Assembly: GCA_040954595.2 (NCBI GenBank)
Contig: CM082582.2
Location: 3,968,001-4,032,000, forward strand
DNA length: 64,000 nt
Direction: 5' to 3'
Source: Balanoglossus misakiensis
Taxonomy: Eukaryota > Hemichordata
Shown here: positions 48,801-53,746 of the stretch, one piece after another
Numbering within the stretch: position 1 is the first letter of the stretch
How the letters are laid out: the number at the start of each line of letters is the position of its first letter
Position numbers and translations under genes: made by a program
Notes under the pieces: model-generated
The model's database searches: none
The model's input: the letters and a program-made list of their open reading frames with translations, nothing else
Told to the model about the DNA's origin: nothing

Positions 48801-48967
48801 GCAGGGGACACCACAGACAAATAGTTGAAGTATTATATGCAAATATTGGTGTGTACTGATAGTTTGTTATTTCTTTACTAGTGAGGAGGACTCTGAAGAG
48901 CGGGCTAACGGCAGAAGAAAGCCAAGCTTTGGGAATACCAAGTTCACGCAAAGAAGTTCGTGTCTAG
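715..48967 (+). CDS. FHOD: FHOD-family formin, giant form, 5'-partial (61 exons modelled)
   Basis: FHOD formins nucleate, bundle and cap actin filaments, notably in sarcomeres and stress fibres. Exons: 715-806, 2034-2177, 2763-2995, 3599-3882, 5604-7220, 7986-8078, 8605-8691, 9144-9257, 10854-10961, 11289-11345, 12791-12898, 13584-13679, 14109-18095, 18629-18682, 19313-19363, 19486-19611, 20115-20192, 21174-21311, 22031-22090, 22522-22551, 22916-22969, 24234-24290, 24408-24467, 24732-24812, 25650-25691, 25815-25862, 25998-26048, 26164-26226, 26350-26403, 26795-26824 (or 26869), 28021-28065, 28399-28440, 28674-28754, 28990-29049, 29372-29482, 29594-29638, 29887-29997, 30184-30255, 30684-30773, 31088-31153, 32029-32088, 32657-32728, 33340-33399, 34028-34066, 35520-35582, 35699-35758, 36011-37264, 38006-38065, 38797-38832, 39465-39521, 39724-39954, 40280-41355, 43740-43898, 44333-44515, 45004-45285, 45669-45784, 45900-45963, 46789-47049, 47548-47668, 48229-48366, 48882-48967. 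Summed length (13,298 nt, starting with two bases of a split codon) is in frame to the TAG. The FH3, FH2 and DAD assignments are strong; inclusion of each small exon in one transcript is inferred. Confidence 0.9.
1733..1785 (+). repeat. Possible tRNA-derived SINE remnant
   Basis: TGGCCAAGTGG fits a pol III A box and is followed by GTTAGAGCGCC, but no B box is seen, so it is not a tRNA gene. A similar AACCAAGTGGTTAGAG fragment lies at 57105-57122. Confidence 0.3.
2034..2177 (+). CDS. FHOD: FHOD exon 2: FH3/DID segment with LPDQD-type motif
   Basis: The exon reads [20 protein letters not shown] and continues to QFQIYE, a strong match to the conserved FHOD FH3 block (N-A-L/I-P-D-Q-D-x-F-Y-D-V-T-D). 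It is phase 0 at both ends, with TTACAG before it and GTAAGA after. This block is the main evidence that the upstream half belongs to the same FHOD gene as the FH2 exons 40 kb away. Confidence 0.92.
2408..2594. mobile_element. MITE family A copy 1 (TTTTCGCGAA type)
   Basis: Diverged, between exons 2 and 3. It keeps TACT-TAA-AC-GG at the left and TTTCCTGTCGCGAAAATTT plus AGTA at the right, with the internal AAAAGTCGCGTAAAAATGTT and TTAATC blocks shared by all copies. Confidence 0.8.
2763..2995 (+). CDS. FHOD: FHOD exon 3: end of FH3 and basic linker
   Basis: Starts [17 protein letters not shown], matching the A-L-R-H-E-D-G-D motif that closes the FH3 region in FHOD proteins. A charged helical stretch ([17 protein letters not shown]) and a run of arginines follow. 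It is phase 0 at the start and ends in phase 2 after CAGAG, before GTAGGA. The tail is Arg-rich and probably disordered. Confidence 0.85.
3207..3420. mobile_element. MITE family A copy 2
   Basis: TACTGTAAAATGGGAAATTT at one end and CCCGTTTTACAGGA-like sequence at the other, inside intron 3. Internal blocks match the other copies. The 80-residue frame in it is a by-product. Confidence 0.85.
3599..3882 (+). CDS. FHOD: FHOD exon 4: Ser/Pro linker with short coiled coil
   Basis: Reads from the split Arg codon into [12 protein letters not shown], a Thr-rich segment, a five-proline run (VDPPPPPSS), then a charged helix ([20 protein letters not shown]) and a Ser/Pro tail. It ends in phase 1 (CCT A|GTAAGT), the phase shared by the next 47 exons. 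This linker normally leads towards FH1 in FHOD proteins; here the giant insert begins straight after it. Confidence 0.8.
5604..7220 (+). CDS. FHOD: FHOD exon 5: large acidic exon with octad repeat
   Basis: A 1,617-nt phase 1-1 exon of 539 codons, preceded by the acceptor CAACCATTAG and followed by GTGAGT. The protein is extremely rich in Glu, Asp, Ser, Thr and Val and is probably disordered. Its C-terminal third holds sixteen near-identical 8-residue repeats. The open frame extends left of 5604, but that part lacks coding character and holds the acceptor. I recognise no known domain. Confidence 0.82.
6530..6913 (+). repeat. 24-bp coding minisatellite, 16 units (SGDDVTxT octads)
   Basis: Sixteen 24-bp units encode octads of the form S/C-G/E-D-D-V-T/I-x-T. 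Units tend to alternate DDVT with DDVI, and later ones alternate SGDD with CGDD or CEDD, so higher-order 48-bp duplication is likely. All units keep the frame. Antisense and +2 frames are also open over the array, which explains several spurious ORFs there. Confidence 0.95.
7604..7892. mobile_element. MITE family C copy with a nested element
   Basis: The outer ends TACAGTGAAAGCAGTCATTA and TAATAGACAGGTTTCACTGTA are inverted repeats. Inside it, 7671-7872 has its own inverted ends (AAAGGTATACGGTCACC and GGTGACTGTATACCTTT), so a second element landed in the first. Confidence 0.8.
7986..13679 (+). CDS. FHOD: FHOD exons 6-12: small phase 1-1 exons, acidic/Ser-Thr-rich
   Basis: Seven exons: 7986-8078 (31 codons, Ser/Asp/Thr-rich), 8605-8691 (29, His/Thr/Ser-rich), 9144-9257 (38, acidic with [10 protein letters not shown]), 10854-10961 (36; a second acceptor gives 10869), 11289-11345 (19), 12791-12898 (36) and 13584-13679 (32, Ser-rich then acidic). 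Each follows a pyrimidine-rich AG and ends with one base before a GT donor, usually GTGAGT or GTAAGT. Exon 12791-12898 carries [12 protein letters not shown], a copy of the DAD-like motif seen repeatedly in exon 13. No known domain is recognised. Any one can be skipped without a frameshift. Confidence 0.7.
8934..9090. mobile_element. MITE family C copy
   Basis: AGTCAAACCTGTGTATAGTG at left, GGTGGCCACTATCACAGGTT at right, with TATAGACAG blocks between. Confidence 0.8.
9945..9961 (+). repeat. Poly-G tract (17 bp)
   Basis: An uninterrupted G run in an intron. Similar runs occur as C at 22130-22142 and G near 46249-46261 and 56843-56859. Confidence 0.95.
11436..11786. mobile_element. Foldback element, about 350 bp
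   Basis: Arms of roughly 165 bp mirror each other: TTAAAGGGACAAAGTCTCTC on the left against GAGACTTTGTCCCTTTAA on the right, and GAGTGAAAAAACTCGCCAAA against TTTTGGCGAGATTTTTACTC near the centre. Almost the whole element can form one long hairpin. Confidence 0.92.
14109..18095 (+). CDS. FHOD: FHOD exon 13: 1,329-codon acidic exon with DAD-like motifs
   Basis: The open frame extends back to 14000, but the acceptor CACTCAAAG places the start at 14109 and the donor A|GTGAGT ends it at 18095, phase 1 at both ends. The protein is dominated by Glu/Asp with Ser and Val, and is probably mostly extended or disordered. Its middle carries eight copies of a hydrophobic motif of the type DDVMxFLSxGF embedded in acid runs, some followed by RRRKR-like patches. 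The last 150 residues, around [20 protein letters not shown], have mixed composition and may fold as helices. No known domain was recognised. Confidence 0.85.
14663..17461 (+). other. Eight DAD-core-like motifs inside exon 13
   Basis: Motif positions: 14663-14698 ([11 protein letters not shown]), 15689-15721 ([11 protein letters not shown]), 15761-15793 ([11 protein letters not shown]), 16205-16237 ([11 protein letters not shown]), 16295-16327 ([11 protein letters not shown]), 16916-16948 ([11 protein letters not shown]), 17003-17035 ([11 protein letters not shown]) and 17429-17461 ([11 protein letters not shown]). Six form three pairs about 24-30 residues apart: a GF-ending copy, then an Arg-rich or spacer stretch, then a second copy after an acidic run. 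STRRRKR follows the second motif and SASRRRR the fourth. The gene's real DAD reads [10 protein letters not shown] with a basic tail. Motif recurrence is seen; DAD function is inferred. Confidence 0.7.
18629..22969 (+). CDS. FHOD: FHOD exons 14-21: small phase 1-1 exons
   Basis: Eight exons: 18629-18682 (18 codons, [11 protein letters not shown]), 19313-19363 (17, [15 protein letters not shown]), 19486-19611 (42, hydrophobic start then Ser/Pro), 20115-20192 (26, [20 protein letters not shown]), 21174-21311 (46, Lys/Glu/Asn-rich), 22031-22090 (20, [14 protein letters not shown]), 22522-22551 (only 10) and 22916-22969 (18). Exon 22031-22090 repeats the DAD-like pattern. Exon 19486-19611 could also be split at a GTACTC donor, but the continuous frame is simpler. 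The 20115 acceptor was chosen because the nearer AG at 20152 leads to a stop in phase 1. No domain recognised; the exons are supported by splice signals and consistent phase. Confidence 0.66.
21445..21808 (+). mobile_element. MITE family E copy 1
   Basis: TTCTGGCTGCCTTAAATAGG starts it, and CATATTTAAGGTAGCGAGAA ends it. Internal blocks include AACCATGGCAAAAATCGGCC, AATTGTGTCGACCATATGAG and the 21490s GGGTCAAATCACATT segment. Confidence 0.85.
23144..23567. mobile_element. MITE family F, inverted-repeat element
   Basis: AAAGGTCCACTATCTGTAAC and TTCTTCAGTATTTTT at left pair with AAAATACTGAAAAAATAGCC and AGTTACAGGTAGTGGCCCTT at right. A second inverted block (TTCTTGTTCATCTCC against GGAGATGAACAAGAA) lies inside. 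Confidence 0.85.
24234..26869 (+). CDS. FHOD: FHOD exons 22-30: small phase 1-1 exons, Lys/Ser/Gln-rich
   Basis: Nine exons: 24234-24290, 24408-24467, 24732-24812, 25650-25691, 25815-25862, 25998-26048, 26164-26226, 26350-26403 and 26795-26824. The last may extend to 26869 with a weaker donor. Exons 25650-25691 and 25815-25862 look like a duplicated pair: each begins GD/GE, has a basic residue then QKS, and ends in a TQE-type tail before GTAAGT or GTGAGT. Exon 24732-24812 has the mixed sequence [20 protein letters not shown]. No known domain. Intron lengths here fall as low as about 115-140 nt, making a dense array of skippable units. Confidence 0.66.
25222..25334 (+). repeat. Tandem repeat around CATCACAGTATACT
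   Basis: CATCACAGTATACT occurs three times at about 47-51 bp spacing, and TACAGCACAGTGTTA follows the first two. Confidence 0.75.
25435..25510. repeat. Short palindromic repeat family B copy 1
   Basis: AACCCTTACACCATCTGATT ... GGACCTCTACAAAGAGA ... GTGAAAGGGTTAA. It is the most diverged and shortest copy of the family. Confidence 0.7.
26617..26714. repeat. Short palindromic repeat family B copy 2
   Basis: TTAACCCCCTTTCACCACCA, then TGGTTCAGTCCGAATCCA and TGGACCTCTAAAGAGGGAAC, ending GGGTGATAGGGTTAA. The ends are inverted repeats. Confidence 0.88.
28021..31153 (+). CDS. FHOD: FHOD exons 31-40: basic Arg/Ser/Lys-rich small exons
   Basis: Ten phase 1-1 exons: 28021-28065 ([14 protein letters not shown]), 28399-28440 ([13 protein letters not shown]), 28674-28754 ([13 protein letters not shown]), 28990-29049 ([15 protein letters not shown]), 29372-29482 (Pro/Ser run then [15 protein letters not shown]), 29594-29638, 29887-29997 (SKRKS core; an earlier donor at 29928 is possible), 30184-30255 ([16 protein letters not shown]-like), 30684-30773 ([19 protein letters not shown]) and 31088-31153 (RSRQQRRKD). 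The net charge switches sharply from acidic to basic compared with exons 5-13. The Arg-Ser content suggests phospho-regulated contacts with acidic partners or with the acidic block of the same protein, but that is inference. Confidence 0.68.
30324..30396. repeat. 73-bp near-perfect hairpin
   Basis: CCATTCCCAGCAGAAAGGGG and TCTTATGG mirror CCATAAGACCCCTTCCTGCT and TGGGATGG. It lies in the intron after exon 38. Confidence 0.85.
30525..30625 (+). repeat. Family F-related single arm
   Basis: CTCCATTAGCTGTAACTTTA then TTTTCAGTATTTTTGTTGTG and CTACTGCAGTTTCTTTTTC; the same order occurs, reversed, at 54840-54955. Confidence 0.7.
30893..30997. mobile_element. MITE family C copy
   Basis: CAGCCAAACCTGTGTTAGTG and GGCCACCTCTATATAG, ending ACTATAGACAGGTTTGA, between exons 39 and 40. 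Confidence 0.8.
32029..35758 (+). CDS. FHOD: FHOD exons 41-46: small phase 1-1 exons
   Basis: Six exons: 32029-32088 ([17 protein letters not shown]), 32657-32728 (Ser/Lys-rich), 33340-33399 ([19 protein letters not shown]), 34028-34066 (13 codons), 35520-35582 ([20 protein letters not shown]) and 35699-35758 ([19 protein letters not shown]). Acceptors and donors are good, except that 35520-35582 ends at GTAACA. Exon 33340-33399 is an acidic Thr/Ser/Glu exon. It may play the part of the acidic, CK2-phosphorylated muscle exon of vertebrate FHOD3, though I cannot show orthology. Confidence 0.66.
32262..32310 (+). repeat. (CAAA)n/(TAAA)n microsatellite
   Basis: Seven CAAA-type units grade into four AAAT units within an intron. 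Confidence 0.95.
36011..37264 (+). CDS. FHOD: FHOD exon 47: coiled coil, octad repeats and Pro-rich exon
   Basis: A 418-codon phase 1-1 exon. After the acceptor TCTACAAAAG it has a Gln-rich coiled coil ([16 protein letters not shown]), then about eleven Leu-starting octads ([16 protein letters not shown] type), then proline octads (IIAKLPPQ type). It ends in a disordered Pro/Ser/Thr region with the LPPTP-type motif repeated ([28 protein letters not shown]) that could bind SH3 or WW domains. The donor is CAAG|GTATTT. No known domain recognised. The coiled coil and helical octads could add an oligomerisation or spacer element ahead of FH1. Confidence 0.85.
36220..36640 (+). repeat. Degenerate 24-bp coding repeat (Leu octads)
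   Basis: From 36220 the frame breaks into 8-residue units starting with Leu: [88 protein letters not shown]. From about 36511 the same period continues as proline octads of the IIAKLPPQ kind. CAGTTGGTGCCCAA recurs at DNA level in the VPK units, so the array grew by duplication. Confidence 0.85.
38006..39954 (+). CDS. FHOD: FHOD exons 48-51: last phase 1-1 exons before FH1
   Basis: Four exons: 38006-38065 ([18 protein letters not shown]), 38797-38832 (12 codons, [12 protein letters not shown]), 39465-39521 ([18 protein letters not shown]) and 39724-39954 (77 codons, charged start then very Ser-rich with a seven-serine run). The third has a weak DAD-like helix in acidic context. The 39724-39954 exon has an earlier GTGTGA donor after CAGAATGAAG, but the downstream GTATAA keeps the longer Ser-rich frame; both are phase 1. 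Confidence 0.68.
40280..41355 (+). CDS. FHOD: FHOD exon 52: pre-FH1 linker, FH1 and start of FH2
   Basis: Starts in phase 1 after TTATTTCAG, which closes the phase-1 array, and ends in phase 0 before GTGAGT. The N-terminal part is a Ser/Asp linker. The segment [20 protein letters not shown] at about 40865 matches the conserved pre-FH1 block of FHOD3. FH1 follows, with long polyproline tracts near 41000-41150 (profilin-actin binding). The FH2 lead then reads [14 protein letters not shown] and [17 protein letters not shown], a strong FHOD match including the Trp of the lasso. Confidence 0.95.
41388..41505. mobile_element. MITE family C copy next to exon 52 donor
   Basis: CAGTCAAACCTGTGTTAGTG and CACCTCTATATAGCAGCC, with a degenerate right end near CTCTATAAAGTCAG. 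It starts 32 bp after the GTGAGT donor and lets the ORF read on for 36 extra codons. Confidence 0.75.
42322..42413. repeat. Short palindromic repeat family B copy 3
   Basis: TTTAACCTTTCACCACCATG ... TTGTTTTCTATGGTAAGGTT ... GGGGGTGAAAGGGTTAA, near the family consensus, in the FH2 intron. Confidence 0.9.
43740..43898 (+). CDS. FHOD: FHOD exon 53: FH2 (KRSNAINIG block)
   Basis: Phase 0 at both ends, 53 codons. It reads [20 protein letters not shown], the signature FH2 block that includes the conserved Ile essential for barbed-end binding and nucleation in formins (the I of the NI[GA] segment). It continues into [13 protein letters not shown]. Confidence 0.95.
44048..44262. mobile_element. Foldback element with G/C-rich centre
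   Basis: AGGGACTGGTCAGTTTCTTG then GGCCAGGGGGTGGGGG on the left mirrors CCGCCCCCGACCGAAGAAAC and TGACCGGTCCCTTAT on the right. A 16-bp C run lies at 44121-44136. It ends about 70 bp before the acceptor of exon 54. Confidence 0.8.
44333..44515 (+). CDS. FHOD: FHOD exon 54: FH2 knob
   Basis: 61 codons, phase 0-0. It reads [18 protein letters not shown] and then [18 protein letters not shown] and [15 protein letters not shown]. This is very close to vertebrate FHOD3 in the FH2 knob region, supporting a FHOD3-like actin-binding core. Confidence 0.95.
44737..44946. mobile_element. MITE family A copy 3 (best preserved)
   Basis: TACTGTAAAGCAGGTTATTT left and AATAACCTGTTTTACAGTA right form clear terminal inverted repeats of about 30 bp. 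The core has TTCGCGAAATACGCGAGAGC and TAACGATGTAG. It ends 57 bp before the acceptor of FH2 exon 55. Confidence 0.9.
45004..45285 (+). CDS. FHOD: FHOD exon 55: FH2 (LLAIGNFLN block)
   Basis: 94 codons, phase 0-0. It contains [19 protein letters not shown], the highly conserved GNxMN-type FH2 motif, then [20 protein letters not shown] and [10 protein letters not shown]. The intron before it holds a TTTTCGCGAA-family element ending only 57 bp upstream of the acceptor. Confidence 0.96.
45669..45784 (+). CDS. FHOD: FHOD exon 56: FH2 coiled-coil helix
   Basis: Starts [20 protein letters not shown], the FH2 coiled-coil segment conserved in FHOD3, and ends in phase 2 at HSELRF plus two bases before GTAAGT. 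The next FH2 exon starts in phase 0, so this one cannot join it directly; the small exon at 45900-45963 supplies the right phases. Confidence 0.92.
45900..45963 (+). CDS. FHOD: FHOD exon 57: extra exon inserted in the FH2 C-terminal helices
   Basis: A 64-nt exon (one base plus 21 codons) read as [20 protein letters not shown]. It starts in phase 2 and ends in phase 0, so it is obligatory in this transcript. It adds about 15-20 residues just before [10 protein letters not shown] compared with vertebrate FHOD3 as I know it. The alternative, an unseen donor in exon 56, was not found. Confidence 0.72.
46291..46660 (-). mobile_element. MITE family E copy 2, opposite orientation
   Basis: CTCCCTGCCTTAAATAGGTT ... 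CATATGTTCGACACAATTTC ... GGCCGATTTTTGCCATGTTT ... AACCTATTTAAGGCAGCCAG. It reads as the reverse complement of the copy at 21445-21808. Confidence 0.88.
46789..47049 (+). CDS. FHOD: FHOD exon 58: end of FH2
   Basis: 87 codons, phase 0-0. It reads [20 protein letters not shown], then [20 protein letters not shown] and RERNKTRGK, near-identical in pattern to the C-terminal FH2 and post-FH2 of FHOD3. The intron before it holds a 370-bp repeat (46291-46660). Confidence 0.96.
47548..47668 (+). CDS. FHOD: FHOD exon 59: post-FH2 linker
   Basis: Reads [20 protein letters not shown] and a Ser/Arg tail (GRSRSRPLG). It starts in phase 0 and ends in phase 1. The KFS-type residues after the FH2 end and the lysine-rich helix fit the FHOD post-FH2 spacer leading to the DAD. 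Confidence 0.88.
47915..48082. repeat. Inverted repeat around the intron before the DAD exon
   Basis: CATCCAGGTGACGGGCAAAC on the left is mirrored by ACGTTGCCCGTCACCTGGAA on the right, with about 110 bp between. Confidence 0.6.
48229..48366 (+). CDS. FHOD: FHOD exon 60: DAD core and basic region
   Basis: Phase 1-1, 46 codons. It reads [18 protein letters not shown], the diaphanous autoregulatory core that binds the FH3/DID and keeps FHOD closed, then [14 protein letters not shown], the basic patch. In FHOD1 this region is phosphorylated by ROCK, which opens the protein. The RKS serine lies at the exon end and the RRT threonine in the next exon. Confidence 0.95.
48544..48643. repeat. Short palindromic repeat family B copy 4
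   Basis: TTAACCCTTTCCCCTTCATG ... ATTGTTTTCTATGGTAAGGT ... GGGGGTAAAAGGGTTAA, in the last formin intron. Confidence 0.9.
48882..48967 (+). CDS. FHOD: FHOD exon 61: C-terminal tail and stop
   Basis: Reads [20 protein letters not shown] and ends RKEVRV before TAG at 48965-48967. The LRRTLKSGL block is the conserved FHOD C-terminus. Phase 1 at its start matches exon 60. Confidence 0.96.
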
Positions 48968-49074
48968 TCTCCACAGGTGGTATGTCCTTGAGATAAATAC
49001 TGCTTGAAGGAAGTGCCTACCAACGACCCAAGGTCAAAGGTCGCGGCTGAGAGAGATGGGTGAAACCCACGCGA

Positions 49075-49099
49075 TGGAGAGAGAGAGAGAGAGAGAGAG
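49075..49099 (+). repeat. (GA)n microsatellite in the formin 3' UTR
   Basis: A 24-base GA run in the 3' UTR, just after the stop codon region. Confidence 0.95.
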
Positions 49100-50606
49100 C
49101 ACAAAATGCCACATGGTTTATCTATCATTTACAAAATTGAAAACTTGAGAAATAATAAGTCCTGCAAGTGTTACATCAGATCAGTTTGTTCATATCGAGC
49201 ATCCATTATAATGTTGTCCTATGCACGCTAAGCCATCAGTACACTGTGTGTGCTGTCGTATTCATAATCTTTTGATGTCTGTGATACATAAAACGTGTAG
49301 AACTATGTTTAGCATCCTGCAAGTTTTGTCAAGCTTTAAATTACACAAATCACAGCAGAGAAAATTGAAAATCACGACAGTGGAAGAATGGTCGGTTCTG
49401 AATTTTAGTAATACTTGACAGAGGAAATCATGTTACTAGTGATTGTGTTGTGTGTTTGTACACATCTCACTGATTTGCATTTTGATGTTTTTGCATCCAA
49501 CTTTTTATTTCATTTGATGTGTTGCAGGTGTTTTTTTATTTAATCTCTGGCAATTTCTAGATTTTATGCTCTGTGTCTGGCATTCTCTTGTTTGTTTATT
49601 TACCTTCTGAGACGACGTCAGTTATCATTTCTGTCAATTTTGATGTTTTACTGAAGTACCTTTGACGTTTTTCGTTGTTACAGTATGTGTGTGCAAATGT
49701 GTCTTTTAGATAGTATGGTTAGTGTACTGTGTTTGTACATCAATGAGACTTAAAATAGAACTGCTGTGTTTTAGCATTTATATTATATATAGAGAGAGAA
49801 TTATAGCACATTATATCAAGGTTAGAAAGTGGGCGTGTCTGAAAGTGAAATGACATGTCATGTCATAATGTAGAGACAGCAAACATTGATTTTTGTTTCG
49901 CAGACATCACCCCTTAAATGTGGAAATTGGTGCTTTAACTAGTTTTCTTTCACACCTTCCTGAGAAACAGAACTGAAAAGTCGGAAAAACTACCAAGTTT
50001 ACCTTACAAAGTGATTAACATTTCTTCACTGAACGTAGAGATCAAAGGTCATAGCTGCAGCAGTACTCTGTGCAAATTCATTGTTAAATGAACAAAAGAC
50101 AGCCTCTTACATTTCTATGCATATCAACGGCATTATATTTGTAGAATGAACAAATTTGCAATGAAAACCTAATACACACTGGTTTCATATTTTTCTGCTG
50201 GGTTTGTCAATGACAAATAATTACTGACATAGCTTTTAATGTATAGAGAATTGATTCCTTTTCTGCTTTTATATAAAGTCTACTGTCTTTCGCATCATGT
50301 ATTGTATAAAATAACTATTAAAGGGTCGTAGAATTTTTAAAAATACATTTAATTTATTATAGAGATGGTTCTAGATTTCTTTGTCAACAGTTTTCTTGTG
50401 ATATTGTAAAAAGTACCCGCTTCTATTTTGAGAACAAATTTTATTTGCTTTTATGAGTTTATTTAAAAACTATTAGTTCAAACCTGACTTCGCCAGCTCA
50501 GTCAGTGTAGCTTTTTATTTTTTTTTCTCTTTTAATATATGATAAATGCTTGCCTTTTGTCAACTTTAGTGTTTTTGTTTTTCGTTTGAGGGAAAAGAAA
50601 TTTGTC

Positions 50607-50612
50607 AATAAA
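50607..50612 (+). terminator. Polyadenylation signal AATAAA (formin gene)
   Basis: Canonical AATAAA in a GTCAATAAAGCTGTG context, followed by T-rich and TG-containing DNA. Another pair of AATAAA-type signals lies near 51256-51270 and could be used by a longer form. Confidence 0.5.
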
Positions 50613-50630
50613 GCTGTGAAAATATGCAAA

Positions 50631-53441
50631 TAGATTATGTGTAGTGACCTGAACATCTATAAGTAATATGTCAGTTGCATCTTCTAGTAATCCTTCTTTT
50701 CATAATCGATCTGATCTGTTAATTCTGTATTTAGGTTTTATCTCTTCCATGTAATAATTATCAGTCTGCTATTTCATGAAAAAATATGACTGGTTTCACC
50801 TGGCATATGTCTGCTGATGCTGCGTGCATATAAATTCACTAACATTGAGAATTTGATATTAATTTACAATCAAGTTATAACCCACAATGTCTTGCAAAAA
50901 ACGTCACTGAATATAAAACACAGTTGCTCAGGAACAATGTTCTTTTTTAGAAGCTATCGTAGCAGGTGTGTAGCCCAGACAGCCAGTCATGTTTTTTCTT
51001 CTGTAATGATAATCTGTTTCTGTCAAGCTTCTTATCTTCACTTGATATTCTCAACATTTAATGCTCATATCTCTCCATATCATTCTCCAATAATTTCTGT
51101 GACTTTTTAATATTTTTGCTTGAATGTGTATTTCATATAAACAATTACTTTTTTGTCACATATTAGTAAGTAGTGTCATCAAGAAAGACAATGCATTGAC
51201 TGCATTGTGTCTCTCACGTCAGAGGATCCATAGTAGCATTTTTTAGCCACAAAAAATAAACATGAAATAAAATTTTGTAATTGTTAAATGTTGCACCATG
51301 TTATGTCTTGCAGTTTCTCGACTGGAACAGATTGACTTGTATTTTACAGAAGTCAAATCCAGACCCAGTGCACCAATTCATGTAGCAAGCAAGTCTGTGC
51401 ACAAAACCTCTATGCAAAATCCAAAAGCAGAGACGAGTCTTGAGCAAGCTCCTTCTCACACAATCTGGGTACAACACACAAAGACAAAATCACACACAAA
51501 CAAATGAGGGGAAGATGGCCTTTTTTGTTTTGGGAGAAGATATCATGGCTGCCTACATCCACCTTGTGATGATGAGATCATTTTCGTGACATTAAATGGC
51601 TGTAGGAAGATTTCTTTTGTTTACTGGGACCAAATTAACAGGTGTTAATGAATTATTAATTTGATGGACATGTATTAATATTCATGCTGCCATGTGGTCA
51701 GACTGCTATTATTTCACTGGATGCTGTACCGTCGACTTCAGAGCTGAGGACCACATTTTGCTGTTCGGGGCTATTTGCAGGCTCTTTTGTTTGACTTCGA
51801 GACAGAAGTTTGTAAGTATACTTCAGAAAACTTTGTGACTACTGTCTTTGCTGCATAATTTTGTGCTCATGTGCTTCGACTGAAGTCGACAGAAAATATA
51901 CCTGACTCTGAGTATGGTGTGCTGTGTGTTGCTCAGTTTAGATTTGTGACTGGTGAATCCCATTTTGCCTGCAGTTTAATTTTATAAGTTTAGCTACAAG
52001 CCATTAAACAATTATTTAAAAGGAAACGTACTGACTTCGCCCTTTCTGTCATAACGTTTATGCCCTGCCTGTTAAAGGTGTCTTATAAATGGTGGGTTTC
52101 CTTTATTGGTCTGTCTTGCAGAGATGTACGAAGAATATTGATGTAATTACAGGTAGGGTCACTATTTTCTTAGTTACCGTGTTTGTGATGTTCAATACAT
52201 GCAATTAATTGACTCATTACAGTGTTTGGATAAAAACACACAGAGACACTGATCAAAGTTGACATATCAACAAGTGTTTCATCTAGACAGGGGAGATTCA
52301 CCACCTGTTGACAAAAAAAAAACCCACACACAATACCAATACTTCTCACAAAATAACAAAAATAGACGTGTAGCAGAGGATGGCTTCTGCGAAGAATATG
52401 TCTGGATGAGAACCATAAAGTCCCTGTGAAACTACACAGCATTCAGCATGTAATTGAGACACCCACATAAGCACTGTTACATGATTTTAGTCTGACATTT
52501 GTTTCAAACTGTAGCTGTTATTGCCCGTATATGGATGCTCAGGGACGGTGGATTGGTTTTGCATTGGAAATCGAACGTTTGACACTATCTTTTAATGTAG
52601 TCTTCTTGCACCCTAACCCTCAATCTCATTACTGATTAAAATCTGATGTAGAGATAAGCGCTGGTGATAGTTTTCTCTATTCTCTTTTCGCGGCTTTGGC
52701 TGTTCTTTTCTCATCTTGGCTGTTCTCGGGCATACACACCACTCTACCTACCTACAAATGTAACTACCTACCTACCTAACTCTACATCCGATTTTAATCA
52801 GACTGCCCAAACCCCAAACATCTTGCAACCAGCAGAGGGTCTCTACACCAGTGGTGCTGAAGAGGCAGATAAATAAGAAACTTGGAATCATCACTAAATT
52901 TTCCTTGCGTTCATGTTTATTCACAGTAAAATTAACAAAGCTGGACTAAAGCAATGTTTAAGGTGAGAGTGCATGACCTTGAAAATCCGGAAATTCCTCT
53001 TAAAAAATATTGGTATCTCTTGATCTGGCAATTATTTCTTCAGCTATTTCCTATTCAGTAAATTGGTTCTGAAAATTCATTCTATTGTTTAAAACATTAC
53101 AAAATATGCTACAAACAAACATTTAAATCTGAAAAGATTCCAAGACAAAGCGTTATGGAGTACATGCATTCATACCAAGCCAAATAAATGTTCTAAAATA
53201 TATGCCTCTGAAGTATAAATTTTGCTACATGTCATATCCTGGAAAAGACTCATTCACCTGCTCGTCTGATATAAGTGTGAATTGGGGTGAAATATGCTTC
53301 TTGAAATAAAGATATTGACATACTAGTAAATCTAGAATATTTTTGATTCAAAAACTATTCTAGAAAATTTTGTGTTGGACACAATTTCGTTGATAGCTTT
53401 TCAATAATAAAAATTATTGCACTTCAAATTACGACAAACGT
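50631..53441. other. Intergenic region between convergent FHOD and GDAP1 genes
   Basis: No supported gene. Open frames such as 50817-51110 and 51298-51507 lack family resemblance or codon bias. TTTATT at 52916-52921 on the plus strand is an AATAAA for the minus-strand GDAP1 transcript. ACCTACCT-type simple repeats lie near 52740-52775. Confidence 0.55.
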
Positions 53442-53746
53442 CTATTTTTTCTTGATATACCAGTAGGCTGCTACTACTGCAGTGATAACTCCTGCAGCCC
53501 CAATCATGATTGGAGTTAACTTCTTTAGTAATAAACCAGACAAGAACTTTAGGTCGAATATAGGGATGTTGACACAGGACTTGAGAAATGATTCTCTCTG
53601 TTGGAGCCTTGCGTAGTATTCACTCAGAAGTGGTTTGGAGTCTTGGAAGTGATGCAGCAAACCTACAAATCTCATTCTGTTCAGCAATACTGCCAAGTAG
53701 AGATCGGCGGCCGTAAATGTCTGACCCAGGAACCAGTGTTCTTCAC
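53442..53746 (-). CDS. GDAP1: GDAP1 exon 5: GST C domain and tail anchor
   Basis: After CGTTTCAG it reads GEEHWFLGQTFTAADLYLAV, the GST C N-capping motif. A hydrophobic segment of about 20 residues and KKK precede the stop codon. The short lysine tail after one membrane span is typical of outer-mitochondrial tail anchors. Confidence 0.93.

Larger units (their letters stand above)
48968..50630 (+). other. 3' UTR of the formin gene
   Basis: AT-rich, stop-filled sequence follows the TAG with a GA-repeat tract at 49075-49099. AATAAA at 50607-50612 is the first canonical polyadenylation signal, giving a 3' UTR of about 1.65 kb. The tract around 49540-49720 is rich in T and TTTGATG repeats. Extent is inferred. 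Confidence 0.6.

Noticed and set aside
51298-51507. 69-residue open frame after the formin 3' end
   Set aside because: No family resemblance, no splice support, and amino-acid use typical of non-coding DNA.
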